From positions 558,001-622,000 of the forward strand of contig NZ_MVDG02000001.1 in assembly GCF_002008315.2 (NCBI RefSeq): 64,000 nucleotides of DNA, written 5' to 3'. Numbering within the stretch: the first letter of the stretch is position 1; every line of letters starts with the position of its first letter. This document shows positions 25,948-35,086 of the stretch, one piece after another. The DNA comes from Arthrobacter sp. KBS0703. Its GTDB lineage: Bacteria > Actinomycetota > Actinomycetes > Actinomycetales > Micrococcaceae. A program made the translations under genes and the position numbers. The notes beneath the pieces were generated by a model. The model ran no database searches, was not told where the DNA came from, and worked only from the letters and a program-made list of their open reading frames with translations.

Positions 25948-26834
25948 GCACGACCACCGCACCCACCGGCCGCCGCCGGGCAGCTGCCCCGCATCCCCGG
26001 GAGGAGGCCACCGGACTAAACTTCCTGCGGGCCGTCTACGCCGAATGGCTCAAGCTGACCTCGCTGCGCTCCAGCTACGTCATCCTCACGATCACCCTGC
26101 TGGGCATGGTCGGCATCGGCGTGCTCAGCGCCTTTGCCGTCCTGGCCATGGCTGACGGGCTCCTTGACGTCGGCGGTCCGTCCGGCGCCCCAGGACCAGA
26201 AGTCATGGGCGAGGAGCTTGGGGTGCAGGCGCGCGGCATTCCGGCCTCCGGGATCGCCATTGCCCAGTTCCTCATCGCTTCCCTGTCCGTCATGCAGATC
26301 GGCTCCGAATACGGCACCCGGATGATCTCCACCACCCTTACCGCCGTCCCCCGCCGGCTCACCGCACTCGTGGCCAAGACAATCGTCATCGCCGGGATGT
26401 CCTTCGCTGTGGGCGCCGCCGCGGCCGTCATCTCCTATGCGGTGGCCCAGCCCATGCTGGAGCCCAAAGGACTGAACTACTCCATCACCGCGGACGGCGT
26501 CATTCCGAGCATCCTCAGCACCGGCGCGTACCTTGCACTGATCGCCATCCTGGGACTGGGCATCGGCACCCTCCTGCGAAACAGCGCGGGCGGCATCATG
26601 ACCACCCTGGGAATTCTGATCGTCGCGCCGATCGTGCTCGCGATCCTGTCGGGGCAGAACGAACTCTTCATGGACATCAGCCGCTATCTGCCCTCCTCTG
26701 CAGGCATCGAGATGGTTGCCATCAAGACCCTGCCGGATGCGTTGACACAGACCCAGGGAGGGCTTGTCGTGTCCGCCTGGGCCGCCGCGGCACTGGCCGG
26801 AGCGCTGGTGACTGTGAAGCGCCGGGACGCCTGA
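25944..26834 (+). CDS. ABC transporter permease (ABC-2 type)
   Basis: 296 residues, about six membrane helices: VILTITLLGMVGIGVLSAFA, a region around I-A-Q-F-L-I-A-S-L-S, TIVIAGMSFAVGAAAAVISY, TGAYLALIAILGLGIG, GILIVAPIVLAIL, and a last one near AWAAAALAGALVTV. The segment G-S-E-Y-G-T-R-M-I-S-T-T-L is the ABC-2 permease hallmark. Start overlaps the ATPase (ATGA), so the two proteins form one complex. Confidence 0.9.
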   Translation: MSTTTAPTGRRRAAAPHPREEATGLNFLRAVYAEWLKLTSLRSSYVILTITLLGMVGIGVLSAFAVLAMADGLLDVGGPSGAPGPEVMGEELGVQARGIPASGIAIAQFLIASLSVMQIGSEYGTRMISTTLTAVPRRLTALVAKTIVIAGMSFAVGAAAAVISYAVAQPMLEPKGLNYSITADGVIPSILSTGAYLALIAILGLGIGTLLRNSAGGIMTTLGILIVAPIVLAILSGQNELFMDISRYLPSSAGIEMVAIKTLPDALTQTQGGLVVSAWAAAALAGALVTVKRRDA

Positions 26835-26897
26835 CTGACCGACCGCACTTACAGTAGGCCTGCGGACTAACGCAAGGCCATTCGATAGGGTTTGGGC

Positions 26898-28058
26898 ATG
26901 GCTAAGTTCCGCTCGTCCCGGCATGATCACGAGATCCTGCTTGCTGACTGGCTCGAAGCTGAGGAACTGGCTGCCTGGTACATGCGCGAGGACCTTGGCA
27001 TGAGCGCGGCCAGGGTCACCGGTTCGGGCAACGACAGGGGCATCGACGTCGTTGCTGACAGCGCGGTGGCTCAGGTCAAGCACGTGAGCGTGCCGGTCGG
27101 TGCACCTGTTGTCCAGGCCGCCTTGGGCGCCGGGCACGGTAATGAAGCGGTTTTGTTCTTTTCGTTGTCTGGATACACCCGGCAGGCGGAAGAGTTCGCA
27201 GCGCGAGCCGGAGTCTGTCTTTTTCAGTACGACATCTATGGGGATGTACGTGCAAGGAATGACGCAGCGCGAGAGCTTGTCGCCAACCGTAAAAGTGCGA
27301 GTAGCGCCCAAGACACTGGATTGAATCAACTCCGAGCGAAGGCCGCTCCGGCGTTAGCGAGATTAGAGACTGTCCGGCGTACCGCCGACACTCTCGCAAC
27401 CAGTCTGGAGCACGCTGCCGACTTGGGAAACGACGACAGGACCTTGGCGCTCATTACCGGTCTATATGCACAATTCTATGAAAAACGGGACAGCCGGTGG
27501 GGCTATCCTGCTTCAGAGGAATCCATCGAGGCCGGGTGGGCCGAGCTAGTTTTGAAGACTGTTCGCGGAAACGTCCGGGTGTCTAGAGCGGCCGTGGACG
27601 CAGGCGTGCATGAGCTAATTGAGCTCCACGACGAATTAGGGGATCTGGACCGGCTACGCCAGTTGACGGCCGCCCAATGGCTCCGAGCCCTATCTGACTG
27701 GGAGTTCCGGTGGAACCGCGCTCGGTATCTAATGACCTGTTCGTACTTTCCTCCCACCGAAAACGAACCGCCATTGGAAACCTTTGAACTCGAGGCCGTT
27801 ATCGACATGAGTAACGGGGGAAAGTTCAATCATGCGGTGGCTTCGAGGTGGATAGATGGCCCAACAAGATCGGGCGACCCCGAGAACTGCTTCGCTGCTG
27901 CTCAGATAGACCCGGTAGGTCGTGGGGCAGATTATTGCCTCCGACTTCTCGAAGACTTCTGGGGTATGGACTTTAGCGGAGCCGAGGACGGGAAACCCGC
28001 CTATCCATTGGGATGGTCCCAGAAAGACGTAGACTCGCTGCGCCGCATAGTGGACTGA
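26898..28058 (+). CDS. Restriction-endonuclease-like (Mrr-type PD-(D/E)xK) protein
   Basis: 386 residues. The N-terminal 110 residues look like a restriction endonuclease domain: helix with E-A-W-like start, then G-N-D-R-G-I-D-V-V-A-D...A-Q-V-K-H, which supplies the D...QxK metal site. The rest (A-N-R-K onward) is a long helical region without known domain. Such proteins cut modified or foreign DNA. Codon use is less GC-biased after residue 130 than in neighbours, hinting at separate origin. Single gene, start ATG 26898. Confidence 0.7.
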   Translation: MAKFRSSRHDHEILLADWLEAEELAAWYMREDLGMSAARVTGSGNDRGIDVVADSAVAQVKHVSVPVGAPVVQAALGAGHGNEAVLFFSLSGYTRQAEEFAARAGVCLFQYDIYGDVRARNDAARELVANRKSASSAQDTGLNQLRAKAAPALARLETVRRTADTLATSLEHAADLGNDDRTLALITGLYAQFYEKRDSRWGYPASEESIEAGWAELVLKTVRGNVRVSRAAVDAGVHELIELHDELGDLDRLRQLTAAQWLRALSDWEFRWNRARYLMTCSYFPPTENEPPLETFELEAVIDMSNGGKFNHAVASRWIDGPTRSGDPENCFAAAQIDPVGRGADYCLRLLEDFWGMDFSGAEDGKPAYPLGWSQKDVDSLRRIVD

Positions 28059-28076
28059 GCCTTGTCCGCAGTCATG

Positions 28077-28535
28077 TCAATCCTCCGCCAGATGCTGCGG
28101 GCGCATCGCCTCGACGTCGAGCTCCAGGGCGATCTTCTCGTCTTCGGTCAGCGGGCGCACTGCCCTCTCGAACAGCTCCACGCCGGCGGCCCAGTTGTCC
28201 CATCGCCCGTCGCTCCGGAGCGGTCCATCCAGGCGTACAGCCGCGGCAATGAGAATGGCGGTGACGACCTCGTCGTAGGGCTTCTGCTCCGTCTTGCAGA
28301 AGGTCCACATGTCCGGGTAGTGCGGCTCCTTGGTGCCGCGCAGGTGGAACGTCTCGTAAGCCTCGCCCGCGGCCCGGGACCCATTCAGGCGGATCCCCTC
28401 TGTCTCGTCCAGAATGGGCAGGCCCTGGCCTTTCGGGCCGCAGACCGTCACAGAGGTGTTGTCGATGATCTTCCGCGCATCATCGATCACCTCGGCGGTT
28501 GCCATCAGACCGGGGAAGTAGTGGGTGTAGCCCAT
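28077..28535 (-). CDS. Hypothetical phage/plasmid protein (MGYTHYF type)
   Basis: 152 residues starting M-G-Y-T-H-Y-F-P-G-L, a start shared by a group of uncharacterised phage and plasmid proteins. Contains Y-E-T-F-H-L-R-G-T-K-E-P and F-C-K-T-E-Q-K-P-Y-D-E-V-V-T-A-I-L. No catalytic motif recognised. Convergent with the preceding nuclease-like gene. Confidence 0.65.
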   Translation of the reverse strand: MGYTHYFPGLMATAEVIDDARKIIDNTSVTVCGPKGQGLPILDETEGIRLNGSRAAGEAYETFHLRGTKEPHYPDMWTFCKTEQKPYDEVVTAILIAAAVRLDGPLRSDGRWDNWAAGVELFERAVRPLTEDEKIALELDVEAMRPQHLAED

Positions 28536-28635
28536 CGCTCGCTCCTGGTAGTTCTCCCTTCGAATCTACCGCGGTCCGCCTCCAGAAGCTGGTCACACAT
28601 TGCATTCGCGGAGCTTCCTACGCATGTTGTTCTGT

Positions 28636-29505
28636 ATGGGCATACCGCAGACGATTCAGATTTACCTCCCCCAGGGCGATCCCGCCGGCATCCGGATGGC
28701 GGAGATCACTACACGGACCGTCCGCCTCTTCGAAGTGCCCAGGACGCTGCTGAGCGACTTCCGCTCCATGCCCGAGTCCAAGCAGGTCGGTGTCTACTTC
28801 CTGTTCGGCTCCACGCCAGAAGGCCGTGCCCGCGCTTACGTGGGCCAGTCGGGCAACGTAGGTGATCGGATCAAAGACCACGAGGGGAAGAAGGAGTTTT
28901 GGGACAAGGCCCTGGTCGCAGTTTCCCTCACCAACTCCTGGACCAGCACCCACGTCAGCTACATGGAGTGGCAGGCGATCCGCAGGGCTACCGTGTCCGG
29001 ACGGTACGAGCTGGAGAACGGCAACGATGCCTCCAACCCTCATACGCCGGCGCCGCTGGAAGCTGACTGCCAAGAGTACCTTGAGACTATCTCTGTCCTG
29101 ATCACTACGCTCGGCTACCCGCTGATGGAGCCACTGGTGCAGCCCAAGGGACTGGGACAGGACGACGGCCCGGAGATGATCTTTGTCAAGGTCCGGGGTG
29201 CCGAGCTCCGCGGGTACTCGACGTCTGAGGGGATCGTGGTCCTGGCGGGTTCCTTCGGGCGTTCGGCAGCCGCCCCGTCCGCAGCAACCTCCATCCTCAA
29301 CTACCGTCAGCGGCTGCTCGATCAAGGGACCGCCGCCATCCAGGACGGCACCTACACGCTCCTGAGAGATCACCTGTTCGGTAGTCCCAGCACGGCAGCC
29401 GCAGTCATGATCGGTGCCAGCGTCAACGGCCGTGTGACCTGGAAGAATGCTTCCGGACTGACCTTCCAGCAGATGGAGGATATGAAGCTGGCCGGAGCTT
29501 CCTAA
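28636..29505 (+). CDS. GIY-YIG nuclease family protein with C-terminal DUF4357-like domain
   Basis: 289 residues. The GIY-YIG core is G-V-Y-F-L-F-G...A-Y-V-G-Q-S-G-N-V-G-D-R-I-K-D-H (residues about 54-85), with a later catalytic-type glutamate in Y-M-E-W-Q-A-I. The C-terminal part, G-S-P-S-T-A-A-A-V-M-I-G-A-S-V-N-G-R-V-T-W-K, matches the DUF4357 pattern commonly found behind such nucleases. Role likely in DNA cleavage or restriction. Confidence 0.85.
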   Translation: MGIPQTIQIYLPQGDPAGIRMAEITTRTVRLFEVPRTLLSDFRSMPESKQVGVYFLFGSTPEGRARAYVGQSGNVGDRIKDHEGKKEFWDKALVAVSLTNSWTSTHVSYMEWQAIRRATVSGRYELENGNDASNPHTPAPLEADCQEYLETISVLITTLGYPLMEPLVQPKGLGQDDGPEMIFVKVRGAELRGYSTSEGIVVLAGSFGRSAAAPSAATSILNYRQRLLDQGTAAIQDGTYTLLRDHLFGSPSTAAAVMIGASVNGRVTWKNASGLTFQQMEDMKLAGAS

Positions 29506-29603
29506 CTAACGCGGCTGCGGTTCCCAACCTGGAACGGGCTTCGCCTTCGCCGGATTCGAGCGGCACGAGTGCGAGAAGCGGGAGATGGTCGCTGCAGTAG
29601 TCG

Positions 29604-29954
29604 TTGAATTCCTCGCAGGCACTTCTACGCCTTCTTCACGGCCAGCACGAGGTCGTCCGGGTGGAGATCGAAATCCAGGAGATCCTCAACCCCGAGTACG
29701 AACGACCCGCGCGCCCGGGGCCGTATGCGGTCATCCACTCCTTCGAGGTCTCCGAGGACCACCGCCGCCGCGCCCTCGGAACCGATGCCCTCCAACTGAT
29801 CGCCGACCGCTACGAGGGCACGCCGCTGGAGGCGTTCTCCGCGGGCGCCGAGAAGTTCTGGGGCTCCCTGGGATGGGCACGGTACGAGCACACCACGGAG
29901 CCCGGCCACTCACACCCCATGTTTGTGAGTGGGACGCGACAGCAGGCGAACTGA
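29604..29954 (+). CDS. GNAT-like acetyltransferase, short
   Basis: About 116 residues from a TTG start; the true start is uncertain. Contains S-F-E-V-S-E-D-H-R-R-R-A-L-G-T-D-A-L, an acetyl-CoA-loop-like segment, then F-W-G-S-L-G-W-A-R-Y-E, typical of the end of GNAT folds. It is shorter than usual at the N terminus, so it may be partial. Substrate unknown. Confidence 0.55.
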   Translation: MNSSQALLRLLHGQHEVVRVEIEIQEILNPEYERPARPGPYAVIHSFEVSEDHRRRALGTDALQLIADRYEGTPLEAFSAGAEKFWGSLGWARYEHTTEPGHSHPMFVSGTRQQAN

Positions 29955-30005
29955 GGCGGCGCAGCGGTAACCTTGCCTTCTACCAGCTAAACCCGGGAGC
30001 CACGA

Positions 30006-30860
30006 ATGACCTATGAGCCCGATCTGGACGACCCGGCCGACCGGCGCAAGCTGATGTTGGCAACGGCCGACCACGCGGCAGCGTCATCCGCGCACCATCT
30101 CCGTGACTTGTCCGCCACCAAGGCACCAACCGACCGCCTGCCCGTCTCGGAGTACATGGGCGAGATGCTGCGCGCAGTGAAGAACCATGCCGAGGGATAC
30201 CTGAAGCACCTCTATAGGGCACCCGTATACGTCTCAACCGACCGGCAACCCTGGTTGGACGACGAGCCGGCATGGGTCATCAACCTGCAGGACGGGTGGC
30301 AGAACCTCCTGGCCGGCTTCGAGCACGCCGCCGTCAGCTACACCCTGATCACCCTCCGCCGGCCCTTCATTAGCGCAGTCGCCCCGGTGTTCTCCGAGCG
30401 CCGGTACATGGCCGCTGCAGGCCTGGGCGCCTGGCAGCAGGGCGAGCGGGAGGAACCGAGGAAGGTTCATCCCTCGTCTGCGGACGCACTGGGTTCGTCC
30501 GCGCTCAGCTTCGGTCTTCCCGCTGATGACCTCTCCGCTGCTGCGTTCAGGCCCGCCGCCAGGATGCGGCCCAAGGCGGGGGCACTGCTACTGAGCGGAT
30601 GCAGCTCGCTCGATCTGGTGGACGTCGCGCGCGGCGCCACGCAAGGCCACTTCGAAGCGAGCGTGAACCCAGCAGACGTCGCGGCAGCTTTGCTCATCCT
30701 CAACGAAGCCGGAGGCATCATCACCGACTGGAAGGGTGTCGATATTCACCCAAGGAACGCGGGCACGGTCAACCTCGCGGCCAGCAACGGCTGGGTTCAC
30801 GGGGAGATGATCCAAACGCTCTCGAAGCTCAAGGCCGGGGCTGCATCTGTCACGGTCTGA
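30006..30860 (+). CDS. Inositol-monophosphatase-like protein with altered active site
   Basis: 284 residues. The second half follows the IMPase plan: W-V-I-N-L-Q-D-G-W-Q-N-L-L-A-G-F (normally W-x-x-D-P-x-D-G-T-x-N), G-S-S-A-L-S-F (normally G-S-A-A-L), and S-V-N-P-A-D-V-A-A-A-L-L-I-L-N-E-A-G-G-I-I-T-D. The first metal-binding Asp is Asn and the Thr is Trp, so phosphatase activity is doubtful. It may be a binding protein derived from the fold. Confidence 0.65.
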   Translation: MTYEPDLDDPADRRKLMLATADHAAASSAHHLRDLSATKAPTDRLPVSEYMGEMLRAVKNHAEGYLKHLYRAPVYVSTDRQPWLDDEPAWVINLQDGWQNLLAGFEHAAVSYTLITLRRPFISAVAPVFSERRYMAAAGLGAWQQGEREEPRKVHPSSADALGSSALSFGLPADDLSAAAFRPAARMRPKAGALLLSGCSSLDLVDVARGATQGHFEASVNPADVAAALLILNEAGGIITDWKGVDIHPRNAGTVNLAASNGWVHGEMIQTLSKLKAGAASVTV

Positions 30861-30886
30861 ACACTGCTCCGCTCAGATGTAATCTG

Positions 30887-31960
30887 ATGCCGACACCACT
30901 ATCAATTGGGGGACCAGTGCCTAAGATCGTCACCAAGCCGCGGTGGACGCCGCCCGAGCCTTCGCATCCAATCGGGACCCTGCTTCCGGGCAGCGCTGAG
31001 ACCTCGAAGCTTGAGGAACAGGTCCGGGCCAGGCTGACGGCCGCAGGGGTACAGCTCCATGACGAGCGGCTCGGGATCCAGTGCGGGTTCGATGAGGCCC
31101 GGAACAGGTATCCCGTCCTCACCCCGGATTTCCTAATCCTGGACGCCAAGGTCTGTATCGAGATCGACCCGGCCAACATTCATGCCGACAGGGTCGACCA
31201 GGACAAGGTCCGCAACGCACTGCTCGCGGCCGCCGGCTGGCGGGTTGTGAGACTGCGGCTTGGAAGCTTGGAAGCTATCGGGGAGTGGGATGTCGTCTCG
31301 GACTCCGGCACGCTCACCGTAGCGGCCGTTCCCGCTCTGGTCGAAGCCATCGGGGACGCCGTCGCCGGCAGGCCAGGGGTGGTGCGGACCGTGAAAGGCA
31401 AGCCCGCCGCGCCCCGTAAGAAGTCTCGGCTCGGAGCGATCCGGGAAGACGAGTACAAGTTCGGCGTCCACACCGTCCGATGGACGCTTGACGACGGTGA
31501 GGTGCTGGACCTGGCAGTCGTGGACAACGGACGCTACCTGGGCCGGGTAATGAAGTCTGAGTTCCCGCGATACGTCCGGCCCCTCGACCTGCGGGACATA
31601 CCCAAGGACGACTGGCGGAAAGCCCTGGAACCCCTCTTTGAGGGCATGGAACCCTCCGAGTTCGAGCCCGTGTCGACGTTCCCCTGGGGCGACTCACTGT
31701 TCATCGGGCCTCAGGCCGGAACGATCTACCTGAAGGACAAGTTCAGCCCCTTCGGACCGGGCGAGGTTCTCACAACCAACCTTGAAGGCGTCCACGAGTA
31801 CAACGCCGCGGCCATCCAGGGAGCTGACCACGCTGTGCTGGCCGAGCTGCACGCCGAGGCCATCGCACTCGGCTGGGAGATCGAGAGTGTGAGCCTAGAA
31901 TCCGGGCGGAACGGCGAGTATCAACGAGTAGTTCTCAGCCGCAAGGGCTTTGAGGCGTAG
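30887..31960 (+). CDS. DUF559/Vsr-like PD-(D/E)xK domain protein
   Basis: About 357 residues. Near residues 70-120: R-Y-P-V-L-T-P-D-F-L-I-L-D-A-K-V-C-I-E-I-D, then D-K-V-R-N-A-L-L-A-A-A-G-W-R-V-V-R-L-R, the layout of DUF559/Vsr endonuclease folds (D...E-x-x). A basic linker and a separate C-terminal domain of about 200 residues without known family follow. ATG at 30887 is taken as start; GTG at 30917 is possible. Confidence 0.6.
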   Translation: MPTPLSIGGPVPKIVTKPRWTPPEPSHPIGTLLPGSAETSKLEEQVRARLTAAGVQLHDERLGIQCGFDEARNRYPVLTPDFLILDAKVCIEIDPANIHADRVDQDKVRNALLAAAGWRVVRLRLGSLEAIGEWDVVSDSGTLTVAAVPALVEAIGDAVAGRPGVVRTVKGKPAAPRKKSRLGAIREDEYKFGVHTVRWTLDDGEVLDLAVVDNGRYLGRVMKSEFPRYVRPLDLRDIPKDDWRKALEPLFEGMEPSEFEPVSTFPWGDSLFIGPQAGTIYLKDKFSPFGPGEVLTTNLEGVHEYNAAAIQGADHAVLAELHAEAIALGWEIESVSLESGRNGEYQRVVLSRKGFEA

Positions 31961-32078
31961 GAGGCCGGTGGGCGCCCGTGATGCTCGACTCAGCGGCGCC
32001 GTTCAGGGAATACCAAGTGCCAAAAGACTCTTGTTCATAGTGGGCGGCCGTCCGTTGGCTGCCCCGTGAAAGGACCCC

Positions 32079-32351
32079 TTGCCCACAGCTTTTATCCCGT
32101 TCACCATGCGTGCCTCGGCACGTAAGGACCACCAGCGCACCTTCCGCACGGACATCCAGCGGATCTCCGCCGGCCACCTTCGGTTTGCCCCGGTAGATAT
32201 GCTCAGGTCCACCAGCACTCAGGCCCTCTTCCGCGGCGCCGTCCCCACAGGCGCGCATACAGCGACCGACGCGCATCTCACCCGCTACCTTGAGGACCGC
32301 CTCGCCACGGATGGCATCCACCTGGATCTCAGCGTCAGCATCGAGCGCTAG
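32079..32351 (+). CDS. Small hypothetical protein
   Basis: 90 residues from TTG at 32079 (AAAGGA upstream) or shorter from ATG 32106. Basic (R-A-S-A-R-K-D-H-Q-R-T-F-R), no membrane segment. A perfect terminator follows right after the stop, which supports a real transcription unit. Confidence 0.5.
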   Translation: MPTAFIPFTMRASARKDHQRTFRTDIQRISAGHLRFAPVDMLRSTSTQALFRGAVPTGAHTATDAHLTRYLEDRLATDGIHLDLSVSIER

Positions 32352-32360
32352 CAGATGACG

Positions 32361-32390
32361 AAGCCCCGGACCGATTCGGTCCGGGGCTTT
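32361..32390. terminator. Perfect rho-independent terminator
   Basis: AAGCCCCGGACCGA / TCGGTCCGGGGCTT inverted repeat with a minimal loop and a T-rich tail, between two convergent genes. Confidence 0.85.
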
Positions 32391-32401
32391 CTTGTGCCCG
32401 C

Positions 32402-33253
32402 TTACAGCCGGAAAGTCGGCTCCGCGTGCTGGTAGGACGCGAAGCTGCCACGGTTGGAGGCGGCGGTCGTCTTGCCCCGGCCGGCCCCTCCCACAGCCTT
32501 CGCCATCCGGCTCTGGAGCTTGCGTTGGGCATCCCACAGTTCCTGCTGAATCCTGGTGAGATCGCCGCGGGTGACGCGGTTGCCTTTCGAGTCGGTGTAC
32601 TCCTGGCAGCGGGACGGCTCCGTGGCGGCGCCGATCGGCCCGTAGGCGACGTGGCAGGACGGGCCCTGGCCTTCGTCGGCGGCGTATTCGTTATTGCCCA
32701 TGATGACCCCGCCGGTGTGACGGGTCCATTTCACGCGCTGGAGCCGGTCGAAGAAGGCGCTGCCGGCCACCGAAGCGTGGGCCCGCTCCGTGGCGCCGCG
32801 ATTCTCGCTGGTGCTCCACCTGACGGTGCTGCTTTCTTTATCGAAACTGACGGATCCTTCACCAGCCGGGAAGCTGGTGGTCCTGTTGGTCGGGAACGGC
32901 AGGTCTGACTTGAGGACCCGTGCTGGCTTGCCGCTGCGGGGGAGTCCGAGGCGCCACTCGACGTCGTCGATGAACTCTTCCGCGAATGGCGGCTTCGCGG
33001 GGCGGTTCCATGACGACCGGTCCTGGTAGGCGTACAGCTCCTTGTGCTTGGCGTCCGTGTACCTCCGGAGGGCCGCCGTGTAGGCGGCCGGGTCGGTCTG
33101 CTCTTTGCGGGTCAGGCCCTTCCAGAATGCCTGGGTCTCGTCGAAGACTTTGGTCTGGTGCTCGTGCGTGGCTTTCTGCACGGCCTGGCGGACTGCGGCG
33201 AATTCGGCGGAGGGGAGGATGATCTCCCCGTGCTGGGTATCCCAATGGCCCAT
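32402..33253 (-). CDS. Hypothetical accessory protein with C-terminal HAEPT tag
   Basis: 283 residues, M-G-H-W-D-T-Q-H-G-E-I, charged, no membrane helices. A Lys/Arg-rich region (T-R-I-Q-Q-E-L-W-D-A-Q-R-K-L-Q-S-R-M) precedes the end G-S-F-A-S-Y-Q-H-A-E-P-T-F-R-L. That last segment matches the N-terminal tag G-G-Q-F-A...H-A-E-P-T of the sigma-like protein in this window. SD AAAGGAA upstream; promoter-like element 27 bases upstream. Confidence 0.65.
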   Translation of the reverse strand: MGHWDTQHGEIILPSAEFAAVRQAVQKATHEHQTKVFDETQAFWKGLTRKEQTDPAAYTAALRRYTDAKHKELYAYQDRSSWNRPAKPPFAEEFIDDVEWRLGLPRSGKPARVLKSDLPFPTNRTTSFPAGEGSVSFDKESSTVRWSTSENRGATERAHASVAGSAFFDRLQRVKWTRHTGGVIMGNNEYAADEGQGPSCHVAYGPIGAATEPSRCQEYTDSKGNRVTRGDLTRIQQELWDAQRKLQSRMAKAVGGAGRGKTTAASNRGSFASYQHAEPTFRL

Positions 33254-33280
33254 CGTGTTCCTTTCAGCGGCTTTTCCTTT

Positions 33281-33310
33281 CTGTGTGCGGCTACGAGAGC
33301 CTGAGTGCGC
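33281..33310 (-). promoter_or_regulatory. Element-type promoter, weaker match
   Basis: Minus strand GCGCAC, 14 bases, CCGCACACAG; 27 bases before the ATG at 33253, with a ribosome site in between. Confidence 0.4.
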
Positions 33311-33347
33311 GTATTCTCCTCTCTAAAGCAGCGAGCACGGGGGAGCA

Positions 33348-33695
33348 ATGACTGAGGCAACAACCGGGGATCTTGAGACGATCGAGCACGCCGGCTCACT
33401 TGAGCAGGTCCGGGTGCCGGCGTGGGAGGCCAAGTACAAGTTGAGCGAGAACCCGGAGGAGTTCGCCCACATGGTCTGTTGCCGAGACCTGGACTGGCGA
33501 CGCGCCATTTGCGGGTACGTCGAGGAAGAACCGACCCTCATGTACGAATCAGAGAACATCTGCACTATGTGCGTGGAGACCGCGCTGAAGATGGGCGCCG
33601 TAATGGGGTCCCGCACGTGCCCCATCGACAACCAGGAATGTCCGCCCGACGACGAAGTGGACCGGATGATCACCGAGCGGACCTCCCGGTCCTGA
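33348..33695 (+). CDS. Hypothetical cysteine-rich protein
   Basis: 115 residues, acidic. Cysteines at H-M-V-C-C-R-D, A-I-C-G-Y, N-I-C-T-M-C and S-R-T-C-P...E-C-P could bind zinc or form a treble-clef-like fold. ATG at 33348 has GGGGGAG upstream. No family recognised. Confidence 0.6.
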   Translation: MTEATTGDLETIEHAGSLEQVRVPAWEAKYKLSENPEEFAHMVCCRDLDWRRAICGYVEEEPTLMYESENICTMCVETALKMGAVMGSRTCPIDNQECPPDDEVDRMITERTSRS

Positions 33696-33818
33696 CTCGG
33701 CGCTGGATCGGACCTGCGGGAGGTCTTCCGCGAAACCGACAAGCGGCTCATTCCGTAGCGCAGACCTGGCCGCCGGCCACCGTCGGCGACCAGTCCGGAG
33801 ACCCTTTCTGCGGTGGGC

Positions 33819-33848
33819 GGAGACGGTGGCCTGCATTTCCGCACACAT
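33819..33848 (+). promoter_or_regulatory. Element-type promoter
   Basis: GGAGAC, 14 bases, CCGCACACAT, ending 8 bases before the GTG at 33857. Confidence 0.6.
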
Positions 33849-33856
33849 AGCCGAAC

Positions 33857-34986
33857 GTGACCCAAACACCAGCCCCTCTCACACCAGCAGCTGCGCGCCG
33901 GGCAGAATTCTTCGACAACCGCCATGCGGCCTTTGCTGCCTTCATGGAAGCCAACGGCAAGCGTCCTCGGCAGAATTCGGTTGACCCGGTGGAACGCGCC
34001 CTGGCCGCCTGGTTCATTACTCAGCGGCAGAAGAGAGACAAGGGCACGATCGCTCCTGACCAGGCCCCGAAGCTGCTCGAAGTTGAAAAGACGTGGCTGC
34101 AAACCCCCGGGAAGGCTGCCATTGTCACCGCAAAGGATGGTCTGAGCGGCCACGTCCGGAGGGTCATTGCGTTCTTCGAAAGGCACGGGCGCCTCCCCGG
34201 CCACACAGACCCGGCCGATGCCACCGATTACCAGGCCCTCCGGATCATCTGGCGCCACTACCGCAAGGGCACCCTGTCGCCGAAAGAAACGAAAGCTCTG
34301 CGGGGTATCCCGGGTGCGCTGAAAGTGACCCGAAAGACCCGATGCCCCGCCTTGCTGAGCTGCAGGCCTGGTGCGCGAAGCATGGACGCCTTCCACGCCA
34401 CACTTTGAAAGGTCTGACGACCACTGAGGCTAACGCCGAACAAAGCCTTGGGCAGTGGATGTACCGTCACGTCAACCGGCGGCACGAACCGCTGGAGACC
34501 GCAGAGACGGTCCACATCCGGGACAGCATCATCGCGCTTCAGGACGCCTACCCGGCTTCCGGCAAGGTCATTGAGGAAGTCAGGGCGGCCGCCGTCGTGG
34601 ATTTCATCGAAAAGAACGGCAGGCTGCCCCAGGTGCGCCGCGAACACAGGCTTTACGAGCACGCCTTCGCCATCCGGAACCGCTACCGCCACGGAGGAGC
34701 ATTCAGACCGGCGACCGTCCGGATGCTGGAGCTGACCGAGGCTTTGCCGAACCATCTTGAAAGCCAATGGGACGCTGACTTCGAGCGGCTGACCGACTTC
34801 GTGAGTATCCACGGACGCCTTCCCGTGGCCGTCGAGAAACCTGGCCGCGGCCGTCCCACCACCGAGCACCATCTCGCCCGGTGGATCAGTCAGGAGACCG
34901 GCGCCGGGGCAACGGTGACCGGTTCTGTCAGGCGCTCAAAGCTCGCCACGCTCATCAATTCGGTAGACCTCCAGATGGCCGCATAG
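33857..34986 (+). CDS. Helicase-associated-type repeat protein (apparent frameshift)
   Basis: Five helical repeats of about 65-75 residues, each with a pattern like F-x-x-x-N/H-G-R/K-x-P, seen as F-M-E-A-N-G-K-R-P-R, F-F-E-R-H-G-R-L-P-G, W-C-A-K-H-G-R-L-P-R, F-I-E-K-N-G-R-L-P-Q and F-V-S-I-H-G-R-L-P-V. This is the helicase-associated (HA) domain type, here without a helicase. Two frames join at about 34,320-34,345, where a one-base change seems to have occurred. HA repeats are thought to bind nucleic acid. GTG start 33857. Confidence 0.65.
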
Positions 34987-35048
34987 GGCTGCATCCCTTC
35001 CTTTGATGGGCGCACTGCGTGTGCCTCCCTTTGGCGTGCAGCCTGCCC

Positions 35049-35078
35049 GGGTAGCCTGAGCGAAGCTGCCGCACACAT
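35049..35078 (+). promoter_or_regulatory. Element-type promoter
   Basis: GGGTAG, 14 bases, CCGCACACAT, ending 8 bases before the ATG at 35087. Confidence 0.6.
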
Positions 35079-35086
35079 GAAGGAAC

